From Cupriavidus sp. MP-37 (lineage in GTDB: Bacteria > Pseudomonadota > Gammaproteobacteria > Burkholderiales > Burkholderiaceae), in the NCBI RefSeq assembly GCF_020618415.1, contig NZ_CP085345.1, forward strand, positions 1,240,001 to 1,304,000: a stretch of 64,000 nt of DNA, read 5' to 3'. The notes below the pieces were generated by a model that saw only the letters and a program-made list of their open reading frames with translations, was not told the DNA's origin and ran no database searches. Below, piece by piece: positions 8,397-20,303 of this stretch. The position numbers and the translations under genes were made by a program. Every line of letters starts with the position of its first letter. The stretch's first letter is position 1.

Positions 8397-9599
8397 ATGA
8401 ACACGGCATACCGCAATGCAGAGCGTCCTGATTCCGGCCGTGACACCGTGGGCGATGCATTTTCGCTGGTGCGGGACGACGTGCTGTACCGGATGCAACG
8501 GCGCATCGGGCTGATTCCTGTCGAGGGCCTTGGCGTGGCCAGGCGCGCGCTCATCTACAGCATGGTCGCATGGCTGCCTCTGGTGGCCTGGGCGGTGGTC
8601 CATGGCCGCGTTACCGGACAGGATGGAGAATCCTTGTTTGGGCACTATGCCATCCATGTCCGATGCCTCATCGGCATTCCGCTGCTGATCTTCGCCGAGG
8701 CCATCGCGCACAGCGTGATCCCGCTATGCCTGCGGCAGTTCGCGCGCAGCGGCCTGGTCGACGAGGCATTGGCGCCGCGCTTTCGCGAGATCGTCGAAGG
8801 CGCCGCCAGGCTGCGCGATCGCACCTACCCGTGGGTGATCATCGGCGGACTGGTGCTGGGCTGGACCATCGCGGTCTCGCTGGCGCCCAACCGCGACGAG
8901 ATCGGCTGGGGCGACCTTGGCGGTGCCGAGGGCTTTGCGATGTGGTGGTTCCTGCTGGTGTCGCGGCCGGTCTTCAACGTGCTGCTGCTGGCATGGCTGT
9001 GGCGGCTGCTGCTGACCGCTATCGTGCTGATGCGCATTGCCCGGCTGCCGCTGCGCCTGGTGCCGACCCATCCCGACCGGGTCGGCGGACTGTCGTTCCT
9101 GAACCGGGTCCAGTTCATCTTCGCGCCGCTCTCGTTCGCGGTGTCCGCGGTGATGGCCGCGACCTGGGCGCACGAAGTGATGTACCACGGCGTCGCCATT
9201 CCCTCGCTGTACCTGCAGATGGGCACGCTGGTGTTGGTGCTGACGCTGATCACGCTGCTGCCCATGTTCGGCTTCGTGCCGCTGCTGGCCCGGACCCGCA
9301 AATGGGCCTTGCTTGACTATGGCGCGCTGCTGGCCGACCACAACCGCAAAGTGGACCGACGCTGGATCCACGGCGAACCGGGGCAGGCCGACGATCCGCT
9401 GCTGGATGCGCCGGAGCTGGGGCCGGTCGCGGACACGCATGCCATCTACAACGCGGTGGCCGGCATGCGCGGTTCGCTGGTCGACAAGCGCGTGCTGCTG
9501 GCCACCGCGCTGCCCGCGGCGCTGCCGATGCTGATGCTGGCGTCGTCGCAGCTGCCGCTGAAGTCCACGCTGGGCAAGCTGCTGATGACCTTGCTGTAA
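8397..9599 (+). CDS. Multi-pass membrane protein of unknown function
   Basis: The 400-residue product has about six hydrophobic segments: around 60-85, 92-112, 145-170, 183-225, 240-265 and 275-300, with a last one near the C terminus. Conserved-looking polar motifs include RCLIGIPLLIFAE, LVPTHPDRVGGLSFL and the cytoplasmic-looking DHNRKVDRRWIHG. The HPDR motif between membrane segments recalls a family of uncharacterised proteobacterial inner-membrane proteins, but I cannot assign a function. The start has a good AAGGAG site (8386-8391). It lies directly between a MscS channel and a diguanylate cyclase on the same strand, with only about 13 bases before the probable beginning of the latter, so the three may form an operon. 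Confidence 0.7.
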   Translation: MNTAYRNAERPDSGRDTVGDAFSLVRDDVLYRMQRRIGLIPVEGLGVARRALIYSMVAWLPLVAWAVVHGRVTGQDGESLFGHYAIHVRCLIGIPLLIFAEAIAHSVIPLCLRQFARSGLVDEALAPRFREIVEGAARLRDRTYPWVIIGGLVLGWTIAVSLAPNRDEIGWGDLGGAEGFAMWWFLLVSRPVFNVLLLAWLWRLLLTAIVLMRIARLPLRLVPTHPDRVGGLSFLNRVQFIFAPLSFAVSAVMAATWAHEVMYHGVAIPSLYLQMGTLVLVLTLITLLPMFGFVPLLARTRKWALLDYGALLADHNRKVDRRWIHGEPGQADDPLLDAPELGPVADTHAIYNAVAGMRGSLVDKRVLLATALPAALPMLMLASSQLPLKSTLGKLLMTLL

Positions 9600-9693
9600 C
9601 GGGGGGCACGCCATCACTACCCGACCCTTCCCGGCGCTCCATCGGTTATCCGGCCAGGCCCTGCACCTGCTTGCCAGCCGGCCGCATCGCTTC

Positions 9694-11316
9694 GTGCTGG
9701 CGTCGTTCTCGCTATCCGTCATGCTGCTCTTGCTGCTGCTGTGGCGCGGGCTTCAGCTGTCGCAGGGCCGCGAGATCGAAGCGCTGCGGCATATGCAGGC
9801 GGTGCGCGCGCAGAGCATGGACGCCCTGCTGCAACGCGAGGCCGAGCGCCTGCTCAGCGTGCGGAATGTTGCGCAGCACCTGCTGCAAATCGAAGCGACG
9901 GCGCCCGGCGGCCTGGATGCAGAACTGCGCGCTGCGCTGGCGCGTCGCGACGAACCGGTGTGGCTGGTGCCCGCGCATGACGCAGCGGCAGTCTACGGCG
10001 TCAGCGCCGCGGCGCTGCGCGGCCTGGACGGCTTCGCCCGCAACGAAGCGCGGCTGCGGGCGGACGTGATCGTGGCGCGCTCGCTCAGCCCTCTGCTGAG
10101 CGCGGCACCGGAGGGATCCGGGATACGCCGGCGCATCGCCTATGTTTCTCGCAACGGCGTGCTGGCGGCCTACCCTTCGATCCCGCAAGACCAGGTCGCG
10201 TCAGCCATGCCGCGCCTTGCCGCCGCGCCCTACTTCCATGACAGCCTGCCCTCGCGCAACCCCGGCCGGCGCATGCAATGGCGCATCGCCCCGGCCACTG
10301 TCGAGCGCGACCAGGTTTCGCTTTTCCTGAGCGTGCCGGTCTATGCCGAAGGGGAGTTCCGGGGCGTGGCGATGCTCGAACTGCCACAGCGCAGTCTCGA
10401 CGACCAGCTTGGCAATGCGCCCTTCCACGAGGCCAGCAGCTACCTGGTCGATCGCGAAGGCCGGCTCATCGGCGCCAGCACGCGCAACGTGCGTGCCGGC
10501 GAGACCCTGCAGGCGGTGCTCTCCGAACCCTGGCCCGCCGCCACCCTGGACGCGGTGTTCCAGGCCGACTCCGGGCTGTTGAACAGCGGCAACGGGAGCG
10601 AGCTGATGTTCCGCCGGCTTGGCGATGGGCGCCTGGCGATGGTCGACGAGGTTCCGGTGAAGCAGTTGTGGCTGGCCAGCGCGGCACGCCTGAGCGGGGT
10701 CATTGGCGCGGGCGCGGCCGCACTGGGCATTCTGCTTTGTGCCACGCTGGCGGTGGTCCACAGCCTGTTCCGGCACTATCTGGCGCGCGGCGAGGCACTG
10801 CGCACGCTGGCGGAAACCGATGCCCTGACCGGCCTTGCCAACCGCCGCGTCTTCGCCGCGCGGTTCGCGGCCGACGCTGCGCGCCGCGCGGCGGAGCAGC
10901 GGCCAATCGCCGTGATCATGCTGGATATCGACCACTTCAAGGCCATCAACGATCGCTACGGACATGCCAGCGGCGACGTGGTGCTGCGCGCGGTAGCGGA
11001 TGCGCTGCGCCGCGGCGTGCGCAGGGACGACCTGCCCGCGCGGCTTGGCGGCGAGGAGTTCGCGGTGTTGCTGCCGGGCACCGGCGTCGACGATGCCGCC
11101 GCGGTGGCCGAACACCTGCGGCAGCAGCTGGAAGGCCTGCGCTGCGAGCCTGCGCCGGACGCAGGCAGCACCGGGCCCATCCGTTTTACCGCTTCGTTTG
11201 GCGTGGCCGGGATCGCGCCGGGCGAGCGTGACAACCTCGATGCCCTGCTGATGGCCGCTGACCGGCGCCTGTATGAAGCCAAGGCCAGTGGCCGCAACCA
11301 GGTGGTGGCGCATTAG
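9694..11316 (+). CDS. Membrane-bound GGDEF diguanylate cyclase
   Basis: The product has a membrane helix near the N terminus (SVMLLLLLLWRGLQL), a periplasmic sensor region of about 280 residues resembling a double Cache domain, a second membrane helix (GVIGAGAAALGILLCATLAVVHSL) and a C-terminal GGDEF domain. The catalytic signature is RLGGEEF, preceded five residues earlier by an RRDD inhibitory-site motif. DIDHFKAINDRYGH supplies the metal and substrate residues, so it should make cyclic di-GMP and be product-inhibited. The annotated start is GTG 9694, but the frame is open back to 9600 and a G-rich site at 9601-9606 is correctly spaced from an ATC at 9613 (xTTRPFPALHRL). The true N terminus may be there. 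Confidence 0.88.
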   Translation: MLASFSLSVMLLLLLLWRGLQLSQGREIEALRHMQAVRAQSMDALLQREAERLLSVRNVAQHLLQIEATAPGGLDAELRAALARRDEPVWLVPAHDAAAVYGVSAAALRGLDGFARNEARLRADVIVARSLSPLLSAAPEGSGIRRRIAYVSRNGVLAAYPSIPQDQVASAMPRLAAAPYFHDSLPSRNPGRRMQWRIAPATVERDQVSLFLSVPVYAEGEFRGVAMLELPQRSLDDQLGNAPFHEASSYLVDREGRLIGASTRNVRAGETLQAVLSEPWPAATLDAVFQADSGLLNSGNGSELMFRRLGDGRLAMVDEVPVKQLWLASAARLSGVIGAGAAALGILLCATLAVVHSLFRHYLARGEALRTLAETDALTGLANRRVFAARFAADAARRAAEQRPIAVIMLDIDHFKAINDRYGHASGDVVLRAVADALRRGVRRDDLPARLGGEEFAVLLPGTGVDDAAAVAEHLRQQLEGLRCEPAPDAGSTGPIRFTASFGVAGIAPGERDNLDALLMAADRRLYEAKASGRNQVVAH

Positions 11317-11473
11317 CGGGCAGCGTTTGCGAACCCACCCATGCTTAATGGGCTTATAAGCCGGCCTAATCAATCCGGCACGGCATTCTTGACGACAATG
11401 ATGGACTTATGACACGCGCCGCGAATTCGCGCATCGGCATGGCACCGTGCCATGGTCTTCACAAGGAGTTCAC

Positions 11474-11943
11474 ATGACAAGATTCCAGGTCAATGGCCAG
11501 CCCAAGGACGTCGATGTTCCCGACGAGATGCCGCTGCTGTGGGCATTGCGCGATGAACTCGGCATGACCGGCACCAAGTTCGGCTGCGGCATGGCGCTGT
11601 GCGGCGCCTGCACGGTGCACGTCGACGGCATCGCGATCCGCGCCTGCGTGACGCCGGTCTCCGCCGTCGCGGGACGATCCGTTGCCACCATCGAAGGCAT
11701 GGAAGGCGACCGCGTCGGCCAGGCGGTGCAGCAGGCGTGGCTCCAGCATAACGTGGCCCAATGCGGCTATTGCCAGGCCGGACAGATCATGACCGCGGTC
11801 AGCCTGCTCAAGACCACCCCGGCGCCGACCGACCGGCAGATCGATGAAGCCATGAGCGGCAACATCTGCCGCTGCGGCACCTATCCGCGCATCCGTGCCG
11901 CGATCCGGCAGGCGGCCAGCCGCCTGGCGCAGGGAGGCAAGTA

Positions 11944-11944
<1 letters not shown>
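11474..11944 (+). CDS. iorA: Isoquinoline 1-oxidoreductase-type alpha subunit, [2Fe-2S] protein
   Basis: The 156-residue protein has the two [2Fe-2S] sites of molybdenum hydroxylase small subunits: [20 protein letters not shown] (plant-ferredoxin-type) and CGYCQAG...[11 protein letters not shown] (helical domain). It passes electrons from the molybdenum subunit to an external acceptor. The start at 11474 follows AAGGAG (11463-11468), and the TAA overlaps the ATG of the large subunit (TAATG), so the pair is translationally coupled. Isoquinoline, quinaldine or aldehyde oxidoreductases all share this architecture; the exact substrate cannot be read from sequence. Confidence 0.9.
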
Positions 11945-14235
<2,291 letters not shown>

Positions 14236-14261
14236 CGAAGGCGCCTTGCGCGCAGATCGCG

Positions 14262-15485
14262 TCAGGCTGGCCGCGCGGCTTCGGCGCGCGCGGTCAGCCA
14301 GGTCAGCAACGCCGCGCACGCCAGCAGCGCCGCGCTGGCGACGAAGGTGCTTTGATGACCGCTGCGGTCAAACAGCAGGCCACCCACGGTAGAGCCGAGC
14401 GCGATGGCAAGCTGGACCACCGCCACCAGCAGGCCGCCGCCGGCCTCCGCGTTATTGGGGAAGGTCCTGGCGATCCACGCCCACCAGCCCACTGGCGCCG
14501 CGGTGGCAACAAAGCCCCACAGCCCCAGCAACGCGACCGCCGCGGCAGCCTGGCTGCCGAATGCGACCAGCGCCAGCGCAATCGCGGCCATCACTACCGG
14601 TATGGCGATCATCGTCGCGTAGAAGCCGCGCCTAAGCGCCGCGCCGATGGCCATGGTGCCGATGAAACCGGCAACCCCGATCACCAGCAGGATCAACGAC
14701 AGCGACGACACATCCACCCGCGTCACCGTCTCGAGGAACGGCCGCACGTAGGTGAACAGCGTGAACTGCCCCATGAAGAAGACGCTGGCACCGAGCATGC
14801 CCAGCGCCACCAGCGGTTGGCGCAGCAGCCGCAAGCCGTTGCCGGAGCCGCTGCTGCGCCCTGCCACCGGCATGGCGGGCAGGCTCACCCACTGCCACGC
14901 GAAGGCAACCAGCGCCACCGGCACCAGGCACAGGAACGCGCCGCGCCAGCCGATCACAGCGCCCAGGTAGCTGCCCAACGGCGCGGCCACCACCGTAGCC
15001 AGCGCGTTGCCGCCGTTGAAGATCGCCAGCGCACGCGGCACCTGGCCAGGCGGAACCAGGCGCATCGCCGTTGCCGCCGACATCGACCAGAAGCCGCCGA
15101 CGACCACGCCGATCACCGCACGGCCCGCCATGTAGGCAAGGTAATTGGGCGCCAGCGCGATCACCGCGCCGGAAACCGCCATCAGCGCCGTCAGCCCCAG
15201 CAGCAGCGTCTTGCGGTTCATGCTGCCGGCCAGCGCGGCGATGAACAGGCTGGTCAGCACGGCAAAGGCGCCGGAGATCGCGATGCCCTGCCCCGCCAGG
15301 CCTTCGGTCACGTGCAGGTCGGCAGCCATGGGCGACAGCAGGCTGACCGGCATGAATTCCGAGGCGATCAGCGCGAACACGCACAGCGTCATCGCAAAGA
15401 CGCCGCCCCAGCGGGCAGGCTGGCTTCCGGCATCGCGCGAAGGGAGGGTCGCCCCCACGGGGGCGTCACAGAGTTGGGTTGTCAT
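14262..15485 (-). CDS. MFS transporter, DHA1 efflux family
   Basis: The 407-residue protein shows 12 hydrophobic segments and MFS signatures of the sugar/drug efflux (AraJ/YdeA-like) group: FALIASEFMPVSLLSPMAADL in helix 1, SGAFAVLTSLFIAALAGSMNRKTLLLG in the helix 2-3 loop, and GVVVGGFWSMSAATAMRLVPPGQ in helix 4-5. It probably exports a small molecule by proton antiport. The start is taken as ATG 15485 because the 17 extra in-frame codons back to 15536 would add a charged tail and lie in the shared promoter region. It is divergent from a LysR regulator (ATG 15608), which probably controls it. Confidence 0.85.
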   Translation of the reverse strand: MTTQLCDAPVGATLPSRDAGSQPARWGGVFAMTLCVFALIASEFMPVSLLSPMAADLHVTEGLAGQGIAISGAFAVLTSLFIAALAGSMNRKTLLLGLTALMAVSGAVIALAPNYLAYMAGRAVIGVVVGGFWSMSAATAMRLVPPGQVPRALAIFNGGNALATVVAAPLGSYLGAVIGWRGAFLCLVPVALVAFAWQWVSLPAMPVAGRSSGSGNGLRLLRQPLVALGMLGASVFFMGQFTLFTYVRPFLETVTRVDVSSLSLILLVIGVAGFIGTMAIGAALRRGFYATMIAIPVVMAAIALALVAFGSQAAAAVALLGLWGFVATAAPVGWWAWIARTFPNNAEAGGGLLVAVVQLAIALGSTVGGLLFDRSGHQSTFVASAALLACAALLTWLTARAEAARPA

Positions 15486-15552
15486 GCCGTCCGGGAAGAT
15501 GTGGTGCGAGCCGCCCATCTTCACGCGTGGAGTCACCTGTGACTAGCTAATG

Positions 15553-15580
15553 AGTGCTTAAAGCGGATATAAGTAGCACT
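15553..15580. promoter_or_regulatory. Inverted repeat in the MFS/LysR divergent promoter
   Basis: AGTGCT at 15553-15558 and AGCACT at 15575-15580 form a dyad whose flanks (TAAT before, ATTA-like on the opposite strand after) are also related. It lies in the 122-base region between the divergent MFS and LysR genes, where LysR-family proteins usually bind. It is the best candidate for the regulator's own operator. The LysR start at 15608 is 27 bases downstream. Confidence 0.5.
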
Positions 15581-15607
15581 AATCAATATGCCGATGGAGA
15601 CCGACGC

Positions 15608-16495
15608 ATGGTCCGACGCAATCTCAACGATCTGCTGGCTTTCGTGACCGTGGCGCGCGAAGGCAGCTTCACCCGTGCCGCGGCCGCGCTGGGCGTGACC
15701 CAGTCAGCGCTGAGCCAGGCCGTGCGCGGCCTCGAGGAACGGCTGCGGATCCGGCTGCTGACGCGCACCACGCGCAGCGTCTCGCCCACCGCGGCGGGCG
15801 AACGGCTGATGCAGGCCATCGGCCACCGCTTCGACGAAATCGAGGCCGAGCTCGACGCCCTCACCGCCTTGCGCGACAAACCCGCCGGCACAGTCCGCAT
15901 TACCTGCGGCGACAACGTGCTGCACACCATCCTGCTGCCCAGGCTCACGCCGCTGCTGCGCGACTATCCGGACATCAAGCTGGAGTTCGACGTCAACTAC
16001 GGTTTCCGCGACATCGTGGCGGACCGCTTCGACGCCGGCGTGCGCCTGGGCAACACCATCGACAAGGACATGATCGCCGTGCCCATCGGCCCGCCGCTGC
16101 GCATGGCGGTGGTGGCATCGCCCGACTACTTCGCCGCCCATCCGCTGCCGAAGACCCCGCAAGACCTGATGGCGCACCGCTGCATCAACCAGCGCATGCC
16201 GACCTCCGGCGGGCTATACGTCTGGGACTTCGAGCGGCGCGGCCGCCAGGTGAACGTGCGCGTGGACGGCCCACTGATCTTCAATACCACGCAACCGCAG
16301 GTGGACGCGGCGCTGGCCGGGCTGGGCATCGTGCTGCTGCCGGAGGATGAGCTGATGCCGCATATTGAAGCCGGCCGGCTGGTACGCGTGCTGGAGGACT
16401 GGTGTCCGAAGTTCAATGGCTACCATTTGTACTACCCCAGCAGGCGGCAGCCGTCGCCGGCGTTTGCGTTGGTGGTGCAGATGCTGCGGGGGTAG
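15608..16495 (+). CDS. LysR-family transcriptional regulator
   Basis: The 295-residue protein has the LysR N-terminal winged helix-turn-helix (LAFVTVAREGSFTRAAAALGVTQSALSQAVRGLEERL, residues about 8-45), the RLLTRTTRSVSPTAAGERL wing and linker helix, and a substrate-binding domain starting with GTVRITCGDN. The domain contains VDAALAGLGIVLLPEDELMPHIEAGRLVRVLEDW, typical of the large CrgA/DmlR-like subgroup. ATG 15608 is preferred over the in-frame 15554 because the latter lies in the dyad element. It is divergent from the MFS gene and probably autoregulates and controls that exporter in response to an unknown ligand. Confidence 0.88.
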   Translation: MVRRNLNDLLAFVTVAREGSFTRAAAALGVTQSALSQAVRGLEERLRIRLLTRTTRSVSPTAAGERLMQAIGHRFDEIEAELDALTALRDKPAGTVRITCGDNVLHTILLPRLTPLLRDYPDIKLEFDVNYGFRDIVADRFDAGVRLGNTIDKDMIAVPIGPPLRMAVVASPDYFAAHPLPKTPQDLMAHRCINQRMPTSGGLYVWDFERRGRQVNVRVDGPLIFNTTQPQVDAALAGLGIVLLPEDELMPHIEAGRLVRVLEDWCPKFNGYHLYYPSRRQPSPAFALVVQMLRG

Positions 16496-16765
16496 GGGGA
16501 GCGATTTTCCTAACTGTCGAAAACCCTGCGATAACGTCCGTGACCTTTGGGCTCGCGGCGGGTCGCAGTACCCATGACTGCCAGTACCGCCTCCGTACTC
16601 GTTCCAGCGATAGCGCGGAGATCCGCTGCATCAGCGTTTGTCATCAGCAATGCTCTCGGCCAGACATTCGGTGGTCAATGCCGTCACGGTCTTGAAGTCC
16701 CCACCACCGTACATCACGTCTTGTGGCATTAACACCGAGTTCATGCCAGCCGGACTGAAAAGCAC

Positions 16766-17392
16766 TCATTGTCGCTCCTTCGGGTATAAAGGCATCTGCC
16801 CCGGGGGAAGTGGTGGCGAATCGTCGGGACTTACCTGCAGCACACGGTGTGCCTCCCGAGAACGAACACGAGCTTCGGCCTCGCTTGCCGCACCACGCCA
16901 TGGTTCGAAATGAAAGTCCCGTGGTATTACCGGATAGTTGGGCCCGGGATAGTCGGGATGACCTGACATGAGATTCGAGATAATTAGTCTGATCTTCCCT
17001 TCAGGTAGAAAGTGAACTTGAACTGTACCCGGCTCAAGGTACTTCTCGATTGGAACGATCGCCTCATGCCATTTTCCTACTGCCGCATCCCCCGTCGCAT
17101 TGGGATCCGAACTCGAGGTCGTCCAGCGTACTGTTGCAGTCAGTCCCTGATGCCACTTCCTTGGGTAGGTCACGCAACAAACAAAGCCCCCGCCCCCACT
17201 ATAAGCGAAGGAATTTCCTCCCCACGCATCGTTGATGTAGAACTGATGAATATAGTCGGGCGTATGATTGTAGGCAGCAATACTGGAAGCAGTCATATCA
17301 TCCGCCCTCCCCTCTCCGTTGCCGCAAGCTGAAGCCATAATGGTCAGTGCGGCCAAGATAACCGCCATTAGTGTGGCGCGCTTCTGCTCCAT
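16766..17392 (-). CDS. DUF3304-type lipoprotein, probable Tle1 immunity protein (copy 1)
   Basis: The 208-residue protein has a lipoprotein signal (LAALTIMASAC) and the DUF3304 core YIHQFYINDAWGGNSF...GGGGFVCCVTYPRKWHQGLTATVRW. DUF3304 proteins are found next to Tle1-type lipase effectors of the type VI secretion system, and family members are periplasmic immunity proteins that neutralise the lipase. It lies just downstream of the Tle1 gene on the same strand. It is clearly more divergent than the two other DUF3304 copies in the locus (20304-20876 and 21581-22153), so the three may protect against different effectors. The extra C-terminal 60 residues, rich in Pro and Arg, are not in the other copies. 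Confidence 0.75.
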   Translation of the reverse strand: MEQKRATLMAVILAALTIMASACGNGEGRADDMTASSIAAYNHTPDYIHQFYINDAWGGNSFAYSGGGGFVCCVTYPRKWHQGLTATVRWTTSSSDPNATGDAAVGKWHEAIVPIEKYLEPGTVQVHFLPEGKIRLIISNLMSGHPDYPGPNYPVIPRDFHFEPWRGAASEAEARVRSREAHRVLQVSPDDSPPLPPGQMPLYPKERQ

Positions 17393-17512
17393 GCTATGTC
17401 CGCATTTTTTCGTTTTGTCATATGCCTAGCTATCGCCCGCATGCACATGGTTCCCGTAAGTTCACCGTGTTTACGGGCTGATGGCAAGACTTCCAGCTTC
17501 GTGGCGCGATCG

Positions 17513-17703
17513 CTATGACCCCTCATCGTTGCGTGGAAGTTCCCCCTTTGTTCGACACGAACATTCATTCGCTGTGTCGAGCAGGAGGCTAAACATGGTG
17601 TCGCCCTCGGTGCCATCAAGTATGGTGGCAAACTGGCCGCCGGTAGGATGTAAGGTCCGCAGATAGATATCGCACGATCGAGCGATTGTTCCCGCCGTGA
17701 GCA
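17513..17703 (-). CDS. Small ORF of unknown function between tle1 and the DUF3304 gene
   Basis: An ATG at 17703 opens a 63-codon frame (MLTAGTIARSCDIYLRTLHP...) ending at 17513, filling part of the 326-base gap after the Tle1 gene. The composition is protein-like (Thr, Leu, Asp, Gly spread evenly), but I recognise no family, and the ORF could be a fragment of a larger lost gene: frames further down (to about 17400) also look remnant-like. No convincing ribosome-binding site is visible. Treat it as a possible small gene or relic. Confidence 0.25.
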
Positions 17704-17718
17704 TAAGCGGGGCCAAAC

Positions 17719-20238
17719 CTAATACTCCTGCTCCTCCATGAACGCCGTGATCGCCGCCATCTCCGCTTCCGTCGCAGCCATGACGCGCCAAAGCTCAGCG
17801 TTCTCGATATACAGATCTTGCGGTATCGATCCGCTGCTGGCGTAGCCGTTCAGCGCTTTGCCAGCCACCTCGGAACGGACGCGCGCTTGCTCCAATTTTC
17901 GATCAAGCTCCTTCATCCGCCTTTTCAGCGCGATGGCGTCAAGGCCAGCCAGTTCCGGATAGCCGGCGCGATAGTCCATATACTTATCGTCGTAGACCGT
18001 ACGCCATCGCAGATAGCCCCACATCTCCCAGAACTCGCGTCCACTGGCCTGTTGCGGCAGCTGATCGGTGTAGGCCGGATCCTTCAGGGCTTCGTCGACC
18101 GACTGGCCCTTGGCTTCGCGTTGACGTTTGAGGCGGCCATGTGTATCCAGCATCGCCTTTTCCGCGGCACTCAATGGCGGTGGTGGCAGGACGACGCCCA
18201 CCTTGGCGGTCATCGGTCCGATCACCGCCGGCGCAGCGTCTTTGGAGGCGGCCTTTGCGGCGGCCGCATCGAGCTTGTCCTGCTGCTTGCGGTACCAGAC
18301 ATCGTCGTCGTCACCCATGGGCTTGAACCAGGCGCGGGAGTCATGCACATGGCGCGAGAAGAAGGCATCGACGGCCGCTGCGACATCGGTGTTGTTCCAG
18401 GCATCCTTGACCTCATTCCAGCTGTCGAACTTGATGCCGAGCGCCTTCCTGGCCTGATAAAACATGGCGGCGCCTTGTACGACGCCCGAGGCCGGCATCC
18501 AGGCGATCGGCCCGCCCGGCGCTTCGGGCACCGCCGCCTGCACGGCGGGGCGCGCACCGGCACCAGCACCGGCAGCCATCATCGCACCGAGCTTCGTGAG
18601 CTCGTTCTCTAGCAGCCATTTTGCGCCTTCCATCAGCCAGCCGGTGTAACTGCCGCGGGCCCAGCTCGGCACCAGATTGTCGTAACTGGCGTAGCGTTGA
18701 ACCCATTTGAGTTCTTCGGCCAGCTCGGCATCGGCTTTGATCAGATCCGTGCGGTCGTTCCTTGGCGCGCGTTGGACGCTGGGCATGGTTGCCACTTTTC
18801 CCAGCCAGCGATGGCGCCAGCGCAGGAAGTAGCTGTAATGGTGCCGGATCAGCTCCGGCGTGGTGTCTGGCACGAGCCCTGAAGTCGCGGTGGCGTCTCG
18901 GTAAGCGTTGAACGCTGCGATGAGGTCGCGGTCGACCCCAAACTGCTTCCTTAGCTCGGCTGGCGCAGATGCCGGGCTCATCAGGGGCACACCGGCAATG
19001 ACAGCCTCCCGGTACATATGCGCCAATGGAATCTGGGACAGCTTGGCGCTGTCGTCGGGTGTCCCGTCGGCGCGGCAGCCGCGTCCCTGTTCGCCGGGCT
19101 CATAGCCTCCGCCGAGATCCGAGTGGACACCCGGATAGACGAATTCCTCCACGTTGCCGCCTTGCGCGCTGTCCAGGGGAAAGGAGCCACGCACCTCATG
19201 GCTCGATACCAGATGCACGCAACGTTTGACCAGGTCGGGGCCCGGAATGCGCAGCCAGCGCTTCTGCGCCCACGCGCCATGTCCGGACGCCATGGTCTCC
19301 ATCATGCTCTGCGCGATGCCAGCAGAAGCCACGGTGTCGAACAGCCCCAGAAAGTCAATCTGGACCGGGATGCCGCATAGGCTGAGCTTGTCTCCATTGG
19401 CGTCGCACGCATCGCGCAGCCAGTTGCAGAACACGCGAGCCTGCGCCGCACCGCGCGAGAAGCCGAACACGTGCAAACGAATGCGCTTGATGATCGGCTT
19501 GCGGTCCCGGGGCAGATTACCCAGAACCCTGGCCAGCGCCGCCTTGCGTTCGTTGAGCACGCGCCTGCGGCCCTTGGTATTGACCTCGCGCCAGTTGGTT
19601 CGTGCTACGGCGGTCAGCGAGGCGAGCGTGCCGACGCGGGCACGCAGCTGGCGATCGAACTCTCCCTTGGCGCGGTATTTGCCGTTCAGCTCGCGCTCGA
19701 TGGCGCTGCTGTCGCCGAGGCCTGGAATTCGAATCTCGGGGGCGTTCAGGTCGGCGCTCATCTGCTTGACGAGGTCGCGGTCTGCAGATCGCCCTGTCAT
19801 GGCTTGATTATGGTAATGGGCGTGCAGGTGGTTGTGGATTTGCAGCAGAGCCCAATTGATGCGCGCCTCGCCACCCCAACCTGCAGCAGCGCCGGCGACT
19901 GCTTGAATACCAATGCCCACATCTCCCACTTCCTTGTAGAACGGAGTACCCACGCCAGCGGCGTAAGTCGCAAACCTATACCGTTTCAGTTCGGCCTGCT
20001 TAGGCTCAACTTCGAACAGATCAACGAGGCGCGCGACGTTGCTATGAGCGCTGCGCGGCCGGTCGTTGTCCGCATTGTTTCGTGTGCCGTCGAAGAAAAA
20101 TCCGAAGTGCAAATCCTCTTCACATGGGGGCGGTGCGTCGAGGCAGACATCCAATCCGGTGTATTGGCGATATCTTTCTTGCGGCGAAAGTTCAAATGGC
20201 TTAGCCGGGCATTGGGGCGCAAACTTGATGACGGTCAT
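17719..20238 (-). CDS. tle1: Type VI secretion lipase effector, Tle1 family (DUF2235)
   Basis: The 839-residue protein has the DUF2235 alpha/beta-hydrolase signature: FFFDGTRNN at 47-55 and GFSRGAAQAR with nucleophile Ser261, followed by FLGLFDTVASAG and GVHSDLGGGY, which carries likely acidic and His residues. Tle1 proteins are phospholipases delivered by the type VI secretion system into the periplasm of rival cells, where they hydrolyse membrane phospholipids. The C-terminal half (about 480-839) is a long Ala- and charged-rich region with helices that may bind VgrG or membrane. It is encoded downstream of VgrG and DUF4123 genes and flanked by DUF3304 lipoprotein genes, the standard arrangement of a Tle1 cargo locus. 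Confidence 0.85.
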   Translation of the reverse strand: MTVIKFAPQCPAKPFELSPQERYRQYTGLDVCLDAPPPCEEDLHFGFFFDGTRNNADNDRPRSAHSNVARLVDLFEVEPKQAELKRYRFATYAAGVGTPFYKEVGDVGIGIQAVAGAAAGWGGEARINWALLQIHNHLHAHYHNQAMTGRSADRDLVKQMSADLNAPEIRIPGLGDSSAIERELNGKYRAKGEFDRQLRARVGTLASLTAVARTNWREVNTKGRRRVLNERKAALARVLGNLPRDRKPIIKRIRLHVFGFSRGAAQARVFCNWLRDACDANGDKLSLCGIPVQIDFLGLFDTVASAGIAQSMMETMASGHGAWAQKRWLRIPGPDLVKRCVHLVSSHEVRGSFPLDSAQGGNVEEFVYPGVHSDLGGGYEPGEQGRGCRADGTPDDSAKLSQIPLAHMYREAVIAGVPLMSPASAPAELRKQFGVDRDLIAAFNAYRDATATSGLVPDTTPELIRHHYSYFLRWRHRWLGKVATMPSVQRAPRNDRTDLIKADAELAEELKWVQRYASYDNLVPSWARGSYTGWLMEGAKWLLENELTKLGAMMAAGAGAGARPAVQAAVPEAPGGPIAWMPASGVVQGAAMFYQARKALGIKFDSWNEVKDAWNNTDVAAAVDAFFSRHVHDSRAWFKPMGDDDDVWYRKQQDKLDAAAAKAASKDAAPAVIGPMTAKVGVVLPPPPLSAAEKAMLDTHGRLKRQREAKGQSVDEALKDPAYTDQLPQQASGREFWEMWGYLRWRTVYDDKYMDYRAGYPELAGLDAIALKRRMKELDRKLEQARVRSEVAGKALNGYASSGSIPQDLYIENAELWRVMAATEAEMAAITAFMEEQEY

Positions 20239-20303
20239 GGCTTCTGCAGTCTAGCGGAATTGGCGGTATGAGACTGAAGCGACTGAGGCAGGCAAGAAAT
20301 CTC

